The notes under the pieces: generated by a model
Database searches by the model: none
What the model was told of the DNA's origin: nothing
Seen by the model: the letters and a program-made list of their open reading frames with translations, nothing else
In this document: piece by piece, positions 18,583 to 27,348 of the stretch
Numbering within the stretch: the first letter of the stretch is position 1
Layout: each line of letters starts with the position of its first letter
Origin: Catenuloplanes atrovinosus
GTDB taxonomy: Bacteria > Actinomycetota > Actinomycetes > Mycobacteriales > Micromonosporaceae
Length of the DNA stretch: 64,000 bases
Direction of reading: 5' to 3'
Assembly: GCF_031458235.1 (NCBI RefSeq)
Contig: NZ_JAVDYB010000001.1
Span: 7,775,001-7,839,000 of the forward strand
Made by a program: the position numbers and the translations under genes

Positions 18583-20024
18583 GCGGACACCTCCCCGCCG
18601 GTGGCGGGCTCATCGCGGGTGAAGACGGCGAACTGGGTCGGGCTGCCGGTCTCCGGGTCGTCGTCGCCGATGCCGTACCGGCGCACCGCGTACCCGTAGA
18701 GTCCGGCGACCCGGTCGGACCACGCGGCGAACTCGTCGCGGGTCCACTCGAACCGGTGGTCGTGGTGCCGCATGCCGCCGTGCGCCAAGCCCTCGTATCG
18801 CACGTTGTACTCGGCGTTCGGCGTGGTCACCAGCACGGCGTGCGGCGCCGCGTGCCCGAAGACCGCGTCCTCGAGCGCGGCCAGCCGCGGCGGGTCGACG
18901 TGCTCGACGACCTCCATCAGCACGGCCGCGTCGAAGCCGCGCAGCCGGTCGTCGCGGTAGGTGAGGGCGGTCTGCCGCAGCTTGATCCGCTCGCGCTGGC
19001 GGTCCGGCAGCCGGTCCAGCCGCAGCCGCCGCTCCGCGATCTCCAGTGAGCGGGTGGACACGTCCGCGCCGACGATCTCGGTGAACCGGCGGTCCCGGAC
19101 CAGGTCGGCCAGGAGCGCGCCCGGTCCGCAGCCGAGGTCCAGCACGCGGGCCGCGCCCAGCTCGCGCAGCGCGGCCAGCACCGCCTCCCGCCGGCGTACG
19201 GCCAGCGGCTGCGGCTTCTCCGCGTCCGGCGCCTCGATGGTGTCCGGGTCCAGCTCCTCCAGCTCCTCGTCCAGCTCGGCCAGCCGCCGCCGCTCCTCCG
19301 CGAGCCGGGCCAGCGCGGCACCGGCCAGCGCGCGCCGGTGCGCCAGGAACCGGCGGGTGATCAGCGCGCGCTCCGGATGGCCGGCCAGCCAGCCCTCACC
19401 GGCCCGGACCAGCTTGTCGATCTCGTCCGGTGCCACCCAGTAGTGCTTGGCGTCGTCGAGCACGGGGAGCAGCACGTACAGGTGGTTGAGCGCGTCGGCG
19501 AGCCGGAGCGTGCCGGTCAGCCGCAACTCCACGTACCGGCTGTCGCCCCAGCCGTCGTCCAGCGGGATCGGCGTCGCGGACGTGGTCCAGCCGAGCGGGT
19601 CGAACAGCCGCGGCGCCAGCTCCGCACCGCCGCGGCAGCGCAGCACCGGCACCGCCACCTCCAGCGGGATCGCGGTCGCGGCCAGCTCCGGCCGGTCCTT
19701 CGAGGCGCCGCGCAGCGCACTCCGGAACACCTTGCCGAGCGCGGACGCGAGCATGCTGGACGCGGCGTACGGCCGGTCGTTGACGTACTGCCCGAGCCCG
19801 GCCGAGTCCGGCGCCTTGGCCCCGCGCTTGCGCCCCGAGTGCAGCGCGTGCGGATCGATGTCCAGCACCAGCGCCGCCGTGCACCGCTGCGCCGTCGCCT
19901 CCGGGTACATCACGTACGCCTGCCCGGCCGGCATCTCGAGCGCATGCACCCGATCCGGATGCTTGACGAGCAGGAAGCCGAGATCGGTGGCGGGCACGTG
20001 GGTGGTCGAGACGGTCATCAGCAC
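18579..20024 (-). CDS. hen1: 3'-terminal RNA ribose 2'-O-methyltransferase Hen1
   Basis: A 481-residue protein. The N-terminal half (residues 1 to about 240) is the bacteria-specific ligase-activating region; the C-terminal half is the SAM methyltransferase. Visible signatures are VLDLGCGPGALL (SAM motif I), the Mn2+ ligands in MEVVEHVD (E371, E374, H375), TPNAEYNVRYEGL and RHHDHRFEW with H420 to H423. It adds a 2'-O-methyl mark at the repaired RNA break so that it cannot be cut again. I chose the GTG at 20024 (VLMTVSTTHVPATDLG) because it aligns with the usual family start and has ggga upstream; ATG at 20018 is the alternative. Confidence 0.95.
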   Translation of the reverse strand: MLMTVSTTHVPATDLGFLLVKHPDRVHALEMPAGQAYVMYPEATAQRCTAALVLDIDPHALHSGRKRGAKAPDSAGLGQYVNDRPYAASSMLASALGKVFRSALRGASKDRPELAATAIPLEVAVPVLRCRGGAELAPRLFDPLGWTTSATPIPLDDGWGDSRYVELRLTGTLRLADALNHLYVLLPVLDDAKHYWVAPDEIDKLVRAGEGWLAGHPERALITRRFLAHRRALAGAALARLAEERRRLAELDEELEELDPDTIEAPDAEKPQPLAVRRREAVLAALRELGAARVLDLGCGPGALLADLVRDRRFTEIVGADVSTRSLEIAERRLRLDRLPDRQRERIKLRQTALTYRDDRLRGFDAAVLMEVVEHVDPPRLAALEDAVFGHAAPHAVLVTTPNAEYNVRYEGLAHGGMRHHDHRFEWTRDEFAAWSDRVAGLYGYAVRRYGIGDDDPETGSPTQFAVFTRDEPATGGEVSA

Positions 20025-20083
20025 CCGCACATCGTCCCAGCAGACCCCACAAGATCCATTTCTTTTTTCCGGTACGTACGACA

Positions 20084-20116
20084 GCGCCCCGCCGGTCACG
20101 AGGACCGGCGGGGCGC
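20084..20116 (-). terminator. Terminator of the LPXTG protein gene
   Basis: Perfect 14-base arms (gcgccccgccggtc and complement) with a 5-base loop lie 17 bases after the LPXTG gene stop. On the minus strand an A-rich run (ggaaaaaagaaatgg) comes later. It also separates this gene from hen1. Confidence 0.85.
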
Positions 20117-20132
20117 CACGGATCTGACGGTG

Positions 20133-21719
20133 TTACGCGACGAACGTGGTCCGCCGACGACGGGCCAGCAGGAAGCCGGCGACGCCCGCGGCCAGCAGCA
20201 CCGCACCGGCGGCCCCGATCAGCCCGGCCTTGGCGCCGGTGATCGGCAGGGTGCCGCCACCGCCACCCTGGCCGCCCTCGCCACCGGGAGGCGGCAGCGT
20301 GCCGTCGCCGTTGACCAGGATGTACGCGACGTCATTCTTGGCGTTGGTGTCGCCCGAGCGGCCGTCGAGCCACGCCTTCGGGTTCGCGGTGACCGAGCCG
20401 ACCGCGTTGGTCTTCTTCTGGTCGATGCGGAACGTGAAGTCGAAGACCTCCTGCTCGCCCGGGAGCAGCTGGGTGTCGGTGTAGCAGTGGTAGACCGTGC
20501 CGCCGGGGGTGGGGCCCACCCAGCCGTCGGAGGCGTTCGTGTCGTTGTTGCAGGCCTCGTCCACCTCGGTGACCGTCGTTCCGGCCGGCACCTCGACCCG
20601 GATCGCGGTAGCGGAGAAACCGCCCATGCTGCCGTCGAGCAGGGCCGGGCCGTGGTTCTTCACGCCCACCTGGACGGTCGCGGACGTGCCGGCCTCGCCG
20701 TCGAACTCGACCCCGAGCGCCTCCAGATCGGCGGCGTTCGTGCCGGTGACCGCGATCTCGATCATGCCGCCGTTGTCGGCCGGATCGATGTCCACCTGCG
20801 CCCGGCGAGTGGCCGAGGACGCCTCGGTCAGCTCCAGCGGGGCACCCGTGCCCGGGGTGAACGTGACGCCGGCGAACTTCTGCCAGGCGGCCCGGTCGGC
20901 GAACGCGGCCGGTGTCATCCACTCGAAGAAGCCGTACTGCCTGCCCGGCGCGAACACCTGCCCGCTGAGCTGGAGGTCGAACTCGACCTGGTGCGTGCTG
21001 CCCGGCGCGAGCTCGTCGTCGAACTCGCAGTACGTCTGCCGGTAGCCGTTCTGCGTCATGTACTGGCAGTTGCCGTACTGGGCGAGGCCCATGCCCGGCG
21101 TGCCGCTGACCCAGAGCACGACGCCCTCGGCGGTCTTCTCGCCCACGTTCCGGACGCCGGACGCCGCCGCCACGGTGCTGTTCGGCGTCGCGGAACCGGT
21201 GATCTCCTGGGAGGTGGCCGCCAGGTTGACGCCCTCACCAATGGTGATCTTGCTCGTGGTGGTGTGCGAGGCACCGACCGCGGTGACCGTCGTGCTGAGC
21301 GAGCCGCTGGCGTCCACGGCCGCGCCGTCGACCGGGGTGATCACCACGTCGAGGACGCTGAGACCGCCCTCGTTGAACTCGACCGGCCATTCCTTGTTCC
21401 AGGTGCAGGTGATGATCGTGCCGGCGGTGGCGCAGGTGAAGTCGTCCCAGAACTCCTCCGCCTCCGGCGCGATCGTGGCCACGTTCGCCAGGCCGCTCGT
21501 GTCGAACACGATCGAGATGTCGGTCGTGGAGACCGGGTCGACGGAGTACACGTTGACGGACTGCACGATGCCGGGCGAGCCGGCCGCGATGGTCACGTCC
21601 TCGAAGAAAGAGGTCAGGCCGGACTCGGCGGCCTGGGCCGGTGTGCCGGAGACGGCGACCGCGGCTGCGGTGAACGCCACCCCGAGTCCGGCGAGCATGC
21701 GCCGAGAGTTGCGGATCAT
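20133..21719 (-). CDS. Sortase-anchored (LPXTG) surface protein with DUF11-like repeats
   Basis: A 528-residue protein. Residues 1-31 form a signal peptide ending at about AQA. The body is beta-rich with repeated immunoglobulin-like features (VQVGVKNHGPALLDG, a conserved-repeat/DUF11 type pattern) and Cys pairs such as TCATAGTIITCTW. The sorting signal is LPITG at about residue 491, followed by a hydrophobic span and ARRRR. It should be cross-linked to peptidoglycan by a class-E-like sortase. The ATG at 21719 was chosen because it begins the only signal peptide in the frame. It is divergent from an ECF sigma gene, with a DnaA-box cluster between. Confidence 0.85.
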   Translation of the reverse strand: MIRNSRRMLAGLGVAFTAAAVAVSGTPAQAAESGLTSFFEDVTIAAGSPGIVQSVNVYSVDPVSTTDISIVFDTSGLANVATIAPEAEEFWDDFTCATAGTIITCTWNKEWPVEFNEGGLSVLDVVITPVDGAAVDASGSLSTTVTAVGASHTTTSKITIGEGVNLAATSQEITGSATPNSTVAAASGVRNVGEKTAEGVVLWVSGTPGMGLAQYGNCQYMTQNGYRQTYCEFDDELAPGSTHQVEFDLQLSGQVFAPGRQYGFFEWMTPAAFADRAAWQKFAGVTFTPGTGAPLELTEASSATRRAQVDIDPADNGGMIEIAVTGTNAADLEALGVEFDGEAGTSATVQVGVKNHGPALLDGSMGGFSATAIRVEVPAGTTVTEVDEACNNDTNASDGWVGPTPGGTVYHCYTDTQLLPGEQEVFDFTFRIDQKKTNAVGSVTANPKAWLDGRSGDTNAKNDVAYILVNGDGTLPPPGGEGGQGGGGGTLPITGAKAGLIGAAGAVLLAAGVAGFLLARRRRTTFVA

Positions 21720-22138
21720 GTAGGCGGATTCCTCCGTGGGTGATGTCGTCTCCGGCCGGGACCGGGCGCGACAGGGCCCGGCTGAACGCCGTGGGCCCGA
21801 GGGGCACAGAATCGAGAGGAGTGAGTTGGTCCCGGCGGAGACGCATCGATGGCGTGGGCCGGCCTCGACGTTTCCTCCCCGTGGACGAAAGCGAGGGGAT
21901 CTTATGATCGTCGAGATCCGCCGCGCGACCCCGGCTGGACGAATGCTGGGAGTTCTGTCCGAAAGGTTGAGCGGGCCTGTGGACAACCGGGTTGTGGATA
22001 AACCGGCGGCCCTGTGGATAACCCTGGGGATAAGCGCAAAAGCGCAGGTCAAGCCCGGTGGATAACTTTTTTGTGATTGTTCGCAATGATGTGGCGGCCG
22101 GGGAACGTCATCTCTGGGAGAGCACTCGGAGGTGCCCC
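21720..22138. other. 419-bp divergent intergenic region
   Basis: The region separates the surface protein gene (minus) from the ECF sigma gene (plus). The half nearer the sigma gene, 21978-22065, carries five DnaA-box-like nonamers, described separately. The half nearer the surface protein gene (21720-21970) shows no convincing coding frame or repeat; it must hold that gene's promoter and 5' leader. Confidence 0.6.
21978..22065 (+). promoter_or_regulatory. Cluster of five DnaA-box-like nonamers
   Basis: All five lie in the same orientation. TGTGGATAA, the exact complement of the DnaA box TTATCCACA, occurs at 21993-22001 and 22013-22021. Single-mismatch copies are TGTGGACAA at 21978-21986, TGGGGATAA at 22025-22033 and GGTGGATAA at 22057-22065. 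Chance occurrence of two perfect boxes this close is low in GC-rich DNA. No dnaA, dnaN or other oriC gene is nearby, so titration or transcriptional control by DnaA is more likely than an origin. Confidence 0.75.
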
Positions 22139-22618
22139 TTGGACTATGCGGAGTTCGCCGACTCCCGGCTGCCCGCGCTGTCGCGGTACGCGGTCATGCT
22201 GACTCAGGATCCGCATTTGGCACAGGATCTGGTGCAGGAGACGATGGTCCGGGTCCAGCTGAACTGGCGCCGGGTCGCGCGTGCCGACTCGCCCGACCGG
22301 TACGTGCGCCGCATGCTCACCAACCAGTATCTGGACTGGCGGCGCGGGTCCTGGCTGCGGCGCGTGCTGCTGCGGGCCGAGCCGGACGAGGCGCTCGCCG
22401 TACCGGGGGATCATGCCGAGGCGACCGCGGACCGTGACCAGATCTGGGCCTGGCTGGCCCGGCTGCCGCGACGGCAGCGCGCGGCGCTGGTGCTGCGCTT
22501 CTACGAGGATCTGCCGGACGCGGAGATCGCCGAGATCCTCGGCTGCGCGGTCGGCACGGTCCGGGCGTCGATCTCGCGTGCCCTCGCCACGCTCCGGGCG
22601 CAGTTGGTGGAGGTCTAG
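22139..22618 (+). CDS. ECF sigma factor, SigE-like
   Basis: About 159 residues from a TTG start at 22139, which has ggagg seven bases upstream; an ATG at 22058 would give 186 residues but lacks such a site and would overlap the last DnaA-type box. Sigma region 2 contains SRYAVMLTQDPHLAQDLVQE and LNWRRV, and region 4 contains LPRRQRAALVLRFYEDLPDAEIAE and VGTVRASISRALATLR in outline. It belongs to the SigE-type group common in Actinoplanes, paired with a short downstream membrane gene. Here the partner is an LCP protein 6 bases downstream, which may act as an anti-sigma-like receptor or only as a co-regulated target. Confidence 0.88.
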   Translation: MDYAEFADSRLPALSRYAVMLTQDPHLAQDLVQETMVRVQLNWRRVARADSPDRYVRRMLTNQYLDWRRGSWLRRVLLRAEPDEALAVPGDHAEATADRDQIWAWLARLPRRQRAALVLRFYEDLPDAEIAEILGCAVGTVRASISRALATLRAQLVEV

Positions 22619-22623
22619 GAGAA

Positions 22624-23616
22624 ATGATCGAGAACGAGCTGCGGGAGACCTTCACCCGCCACGAGCACCTCGCGCCGGACACCGGGCCGCTCCGCCGGGC
22701 CATCGACGAGACGACCGGGCGCCGCCGTCGCCGTCGCCTGATCAGCCGGTCGCTGGGTGCGGCGCTCGCGGTGACGGCCGTGCTGGCGGTGCCGGCGTTC
22801 ATCGACCGGGAGAGCGGTCGCGCCGCGCCGGTGGAGATCGCGGCCTCGGTGTCGCCGGCGCCGATCGTCGCCGCGGACCGCCCGCTGAACGTGCTGCTGA
22901 TCGGCGCGGACGGGGACGGTGCGGACGCGCGCGCGGACACCGTGCTGATCGCGCACGTGCCGGCCGGCCGGGACACGGTCTACCTGGTGTCGCTGCCGCG
23001 GGACGGCGTGGTGCCGATCCCCGGTCGCGGCGAGGACCTGCTGAACAGGTCGTTCCCGCTCGGCGGGCCGGAGTTGACCGAGGCCACGGTGCACGAGTTG
23101 ACCGGCATCGCGTTCGACGGCACGGTCACGGTCCGCTACTCCGCGGTCGAGGCGATCACGGACGCGGTCGGCGGCGTCGAGCTGTGCCTGGACCAGGAGG
23201 TGGTCTCCCGGCACACCGGGCACCGGTACGCCGCGGGCTGCTCCGAGTTGGACGGCGCGTCCGCGATCGACCTGCTGCGCCAGCGGTACGGCCTGGACCA
23301 GGGCGAGTACGACCGGGACCGCAACGGCCAGCGCTACCTGCGCGCGGTCGCGGCCAAGGCGGCCGGCGCGAGCCTGCTCGACCTGGTCCGCGCCGCGGGG
23401 GACGGGCTCAGCCTGGACCAGGGCGGACTCGACCTGGTCACCGCGGTCGCGGCGATGGACCTGGAGGGCAAGCCGGTCGTCGGCATCACCACGGCGCGGT
23501 CCGGCGGTGCGTCCGGCGCCGCCGACGACGAGGTGCCGGGCACCCTCTTCGGCGCGCTCCGCACCGGTGCGATGAGCGCCTGGGCGGACGCCCACCCGGA
23601 CTACGTGACCCGGTGA
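22624..23616 (+). CDS. LytR-CpsA-Psr (LCP) family protein with anti-sigma-like N-terminus
   Basis: A 330-residue protein. Residues 1-38 are a charged cytoplasmic segment with a Glu-rich start and RRRRRR, like those encoded after SigE-type sigma genes. Residues 41-62 form a membrane segment. The rest is an extracytoplasmic LCP domain with NVLLIGADGDG, ARADTVLIAHV, LPRDGVVPIPG and RQRYGLDQGEYDRDRNGQ, which carry the conserved Asp and Arg residues. LCP enzymes ligate teichoic acids or arabinogalactan to peptidoglycan. Its position six bases after the sigma gene suggests one operon for envelope remodelling. Confidence 0.85.
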   Translation: MIENELRETFTRHEHLAPDTGPLRRAIDETTGRRRRRRLISRSLGAALAVTAVLAVPAFIDRESGRAAPVEIAASVSPAPIVAADRPLNVLLIGADGDGADARADTVLIAHVPAGRDTVYLVSLPRDGVVPIPGRGEDLLNRSFPLGGPELTEATVHELTGIAFDGTVTVRYSAVEAITDAVGGVELCLDQEVVSRHTGHRYAAGCSELDGASAIDLLRQRYGLDQGEYDRDRNGQRYLRAVAAKAAGASLLDLVRAAGDGLSLDQGGLDLVTAVAAMDLEGKPVVGITTARSGGASGAADDEVPGTLFGALRTGAMSAWADAHPDYVTR

Positions 23617-23617
23617 G

Positions 23618-23806
23618 TCACCGGTAGTCGTCGTCGGGCAGGCCCACCTCGAACGCCTGCTCGGCGGCGTCCGCCTCGTTGACGTCCGGGCTGAGCGAGA
23701 ACCGCTCGACGGGGTCGTCGTCGTACCGTGCCGGACGGGCCTGCTCGGCGGCGTCGGCCTCCGGCGTCTCACCATCGCGCAGCGCCAGGTCGTCGGGGTA
23801 GGTCAT
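23618..23806 (-). CDS. Small acidic protein with duplicated EADAAEQA motif
   Basis: A 62-residue, highly acidic soluble protein. The start ATG at 23806 follows gaggaggcgatc, a strong ribosome-binding site. It contains two copies of EADAAEQA, one near residue 17 and one near 46, joined by a basic/aspartate linker, and ends LPDDDYR. Many Micromonosporaceae encode similar short proteins with this motif and no known role. It is tail-to-tail with the LCP gene, one base between stops, and divergent from fba. Confidence 0.7.
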   Translation of the reverse strand: MTYPDDLALRDGETPEADAAEQARPARYDDDPVERFSLSPDVNEADAAEQAFEVGLPDDDYR

Positions 23807-23993
23807 GATCGCCTCCTCACACTCCTTCACGGTACGACCCGAAAGCCTTCCCTGGATCGACCCGCGGAAACCCGTACCGGTAACTCCAGGGCGATGTTCT
23901 CGGCACCCGGCCCGTGCGGGATACTTCCGGCGAAGGACAACGCGGTCCCGCCGGGGGTTCCGGACCCAGCGCACTGATCAAGGAGTTGCTCCG

Positions 23994-25019
<1,026 letters not shown>

Positions 25020-25041
25020 TCCCTTTAGTTCCGATTTCGAC

Positions 25042-25070
25042 ACGGCCGGTCCCGCGAGGGGGCCGGCCGT
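25042..25070 (+). terminator. Hairpin after fba
   Basis: Arms acggccgg (25042-25049) and ccggccgt (25063-25070) pair perfectly. The stem extends inward by four pairs including one G-T wobble around loop gcgag. Confidence 0.65.
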
Positions 25071-25118
25071 TCGTCGTGTGGTTACGATTTCCGACGACTC
25101 GGAACGGAGGTCGCGGGC

Positions 25119-25637
25119 ATGCTCGGCATCGACGGGTACGAGCCGGAGTGGCAGTACAGCTCTCGTGCCCTCGCGGCCGCCCACCGCGCCCGGTTCACCC
25201 GCGTCCTGGACCGCCCGCTCGACGACGCCTGGCTGATGTGGGACCTGGACACCGACGTCTGGTTCTCCGGTGGCCCGGTCATCCTCGGCTTCGGCGACCT
25301 CAACGTCGAGATAACCCACCGCAAGTTCGACGAGTGCGCCATCACCTGGGGCCAGATCGACATGAGCGCGCCGCTGGACTGGCCCGGCCTGCGCCTCGAC
25401 TGGCGCTCCGGCACGCTTCCCGAACTGGCCGCGCTCCGCGGCCGGACGCTGCGCCAGGTCAACGTGATCGAGCGGATCATGCCGTCGCAGTGGCGCCCGC
25501 GCGTGCTGCACGCCGTCGAGCTGGTCTTCGACGGCGCGCGCCTCGCGATCCACAACGCGCTCGACGAGAACGGCATCTCCACCGCCGACGAGGTCAACCT
25601 GCCGATCGGCTTCTGGCACCGCGTCCCGATCGTCTGA
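25119..25637 (+). CDS. Hypothetical protein
   Basis: A 172-residue soluble protein with high Trp content (MWDLDTDVWFSGG, TWGQIDMSAPLDWPGL, FWHRVPIV at the end). Start ATG at 25119 is preceded by ggaacggaggtcgcgggc. There is no signal peptide or membrane segment. No domain was recognised. The frame is well separated from fba and its codon pattern (third-position GC) matches that of a real gene. The 25643 gene is convergent and ends six bases beyond its stop. Confidence 0.65.
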   Translation: MLGIDGYEPEWQYSSRALAAAHRARFTRVLDRPLDDAWLMWDLDTDVWFSGGPVILGFGDLNVEITHRKFDECAITWGQIDMSAPLDWPGLRLDWRSGTLPELAALRGRTLRQVNVIERIMPSQWRPRVLHAVELVFDGARLAIHNALDENGISTADEVNLPIGFWHRVPIV

Positions 25638-25642
25638 CCGGC

Positions 25643-25828
25643 TCAGTCGCCGCCGCCACCCCCACCGCCGCCGTCTCCGCCGCCACCACCGTCCCCGCTG
25701 TCGCCGCCTCCGCCGTCGTAGCCGTGGCCGAAGTCGGAGCCGCCCCGCCGCCGCTTGCGCTTACCGCTCCTGCTGACGAGTAGCACGATGATCAGCAGCA
25801 GCACCGCACCGATCACGAAGATCTCCAT
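25643..25828 (-). CDS. Small glycine-rich single-span membrane protein
   Basis: A 61-residue protein with one N-terminal membrane segment (residues 2-19, FVIGAVLLLIIVLLVS), a basic patch SGKRKRRRGG, then a Gly/Asp-only tail of about 30 residues. The layout, with a hydrophobic helix, an arginine stop-transfer and an acidic Gly tail, is that of a small membrane peptide and not a random frame. No ribosome-binding site of note was verified. It could also be a spurious frame created by GGC/GAC repeats, though its membrane segment argues against that. Confidence 0.5.
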   Translation of the reverse strand: MEIFVIGAVLLLIIVLLVSRSGKRKRRRGGSDFGHGYDGGGGDSGDGGGGGDGGGGGGGGD

Positions 25829-25874
25829 GGACCCAGTGTTCGGTATGGACGCAACGTCCCGTGGTGCCCGGCGG

Positions 25875-27308
25875 TCAGGACAGGCTGGCGCGCTGGGTGC
25901 GGAGTTCGCGCTGGATGGTCTGGACCGACAGGTCGCGCGGGGGCTTGCCCTCGCGCGACGCCAGGGCCGCGGTGACGCCGGCGGCCTGGCCGGTGGCCAT
26001 CGAGATGGGCATGACGCGGTAGGAGGAGTGCGCCACGTGGTCGCCGGAGATCGCGCGGCCGGCCACCAGCAGCCGGTCGGTGTCGCGGGGGAGCAGGCAG
26101 CGGAGCGGGATGTCGTACGAGGTGCCCTGCGGGAGGCGCTTCAGCACGGTGCCGCGGCCGGTCGGGTTGTGGATGTCGACCGGGTACGCACCGCGCGCGA
26201 TCACGTCGTCGAACTTGCGTGCGGACAGCACGTCGTCGCCGGTCAGCGTGTACTCGCCCTGGATGCGCCGGGTCTCGCGGACACCCACCTGGACGCCGCT
26301 CTGGATCGCGTAGGACTGCTCGAAGCCGGGGACGCGACGCCGCAGGAACCGGACGATCTGCGCCATCTGCTCGTGCGCCACCAACTCGGCCCGGGTCAGG
26401 TCGAACACGCTGGTGCCCAGCACGCCGGTGACGCGGGTGGAGTTGACCGCGACCTCGTCGTCGTACGGCGTGGCGAAGAAGAGCAGGTCCTCCCGGGTGA
26501 GGTCGAGCTCGCCGGCCTCGGTGGCCTCGCGGATCAGGTCCCACAGGCCGTAGACGCCGCGCCACTGGTCGGGGTGCTCCCGTACGTACCCGTTGAAGCC
26601 CTGGTGGTCGAACCTGCCCATCCGGAACATGAGCGTCATCGGCTGGGTCAGCCCGTCCTCGGGACGGCCGATCTCGTAGGGGGCGCCGGCCGCGGCCGCG
26701 AGGTCGCCGTCGCCGGTGCAGTCGACGACCACGTCCGCGTCGATGACGATCGGCCCCGACTTGCCCTCGAAGACCACCCGGACGCCGTCCGGCAGGTCGA
26801 TCACGTCGGACGCGAACGAGTGCAGCAGCAGGTGCACGCCGGCCTCGGCCAGCAGTTCGTACGCGGTGAGTTTGAACAGCTCCGGGTCGAACGGCACGGT
26901 GTAGCCGGTCTCCGGGCTCGGCTTGATCACGCCGCCCATCTGGTGCAGCCGGTCCAGCATGGTCCAGAGCACGCCGCCGACGACCGGCTCGCCCTCGCCG
27001 TGGTCGGTGGGGAGCAGCCGGGTGTCGTCGCCGCCGACCGCCTGCTTCATCTCGTTGTGGAAGCTGGTCAGCGGCATCACCAGCGCGGCGGTCGCGTTGC
27101 CGCCGAGGAAGCCGTACCGCTCGACCAGCGTCACCCGCACGCCGGTGGCCGCCGCGCCGAGCGCCGCGCCGATCCCGGACGGCCCGCCGCCGACGACCAG
27201 CACGTGGGTACGGCCGGCGCGACGGGCACGGCGGGCCGGGAGCTCGACGGTCTCCTCGGTGCGGGGCGGGGGCAGATAGGCGGTCGACACGTACGGCGAC
27301 AACGTCAT
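25875..27308 (-). CDS. FAD-dependent oxidoreductase (FAD_oxidored family)
   Basis: A 477-residue flavoprotein. It has the dinucleotide motif VLVVGGGPSGIGAALGAAATG near residue 35 in outline, the glutamate-ending LVERYGFLGG, DADVVVDCTGDGDLA near 210 and a C-terminal FAD-binding stretch RLLVAGRAISGDHVAHSS. It belongs to the broad FAD_oxidored group whose substrates are mostly unknown. It lies 40 bases after a pyruvyltransferase-like gene in the same direction. The C-terminal coordinate is set by the stop at 25875. Confidence 0.85.
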   Translation of the reverse strand: MTLSPYVSTAYLPPPRTEETVELPARRARRAGRTHVLVVGGGPSGIGAALGAAATGVRVTLVERYGFLGGNATAALVMPLTSFHNEMKQAVGGDDTRLLPTDHGEGEPVVGGVLWTMLDRLHQMGGVIKPSPETGYTVPFDPELFKLTAYELLAEAGVHLLLHSFASDVIDLPDGVRVVFEGKSGPIVIDADVVVDCTGDGDLAAAAGAPYEIGRPEDGLTQPMTLMFRMGRFDHQGFNGYVREHPDQWRGVYGLWDLIREATEAGELDLTREDLLFFATPYDDEVAVNSTRVTGVLGTSVFDLTRAELVAHEQMAQIVRFLRRRVPGFEQSYAIQSGVQVGVRETRRIQGEYTLTGDDVLSARKFDDVIARGAYPVDIHNPTGRGTVLKRLPQGTSYDIPLRCLLPRDTDRLLVAGRAISGDHVAHSSYRVMPISMATGQAAGVTAALASREGKPPRDLSVQTIQRELRTQRASLS

Positions 27309-27348
27309 GCTGTATCCCCTACCCCGGCGGTGGTCTGCTACCCCTTTT

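Noticed and set aside
15883-18699. A 938-codon open frame on the plus strand opposite dedA and pnkp
   Set aside because: Its protein is a shadow of pnkp, which has all catalytic motifs in the other strand. Long stop-free antisense frames are expected at this GC content.
19338-21743. An 801-codon open frame on the plus strand opposite hen1 and the LPXTG gene
   Set aside because: It crosses the strong terminator at 20084-20116 and both real genes; the composition is that of a shadow.
21978-22065. A chromosomal replication origin
   Set aside because: No dnaA, dnaN, recF, parAB or rpmH is nearby, no AT-rich unwinding element is seen, and all boxes share one orientation.
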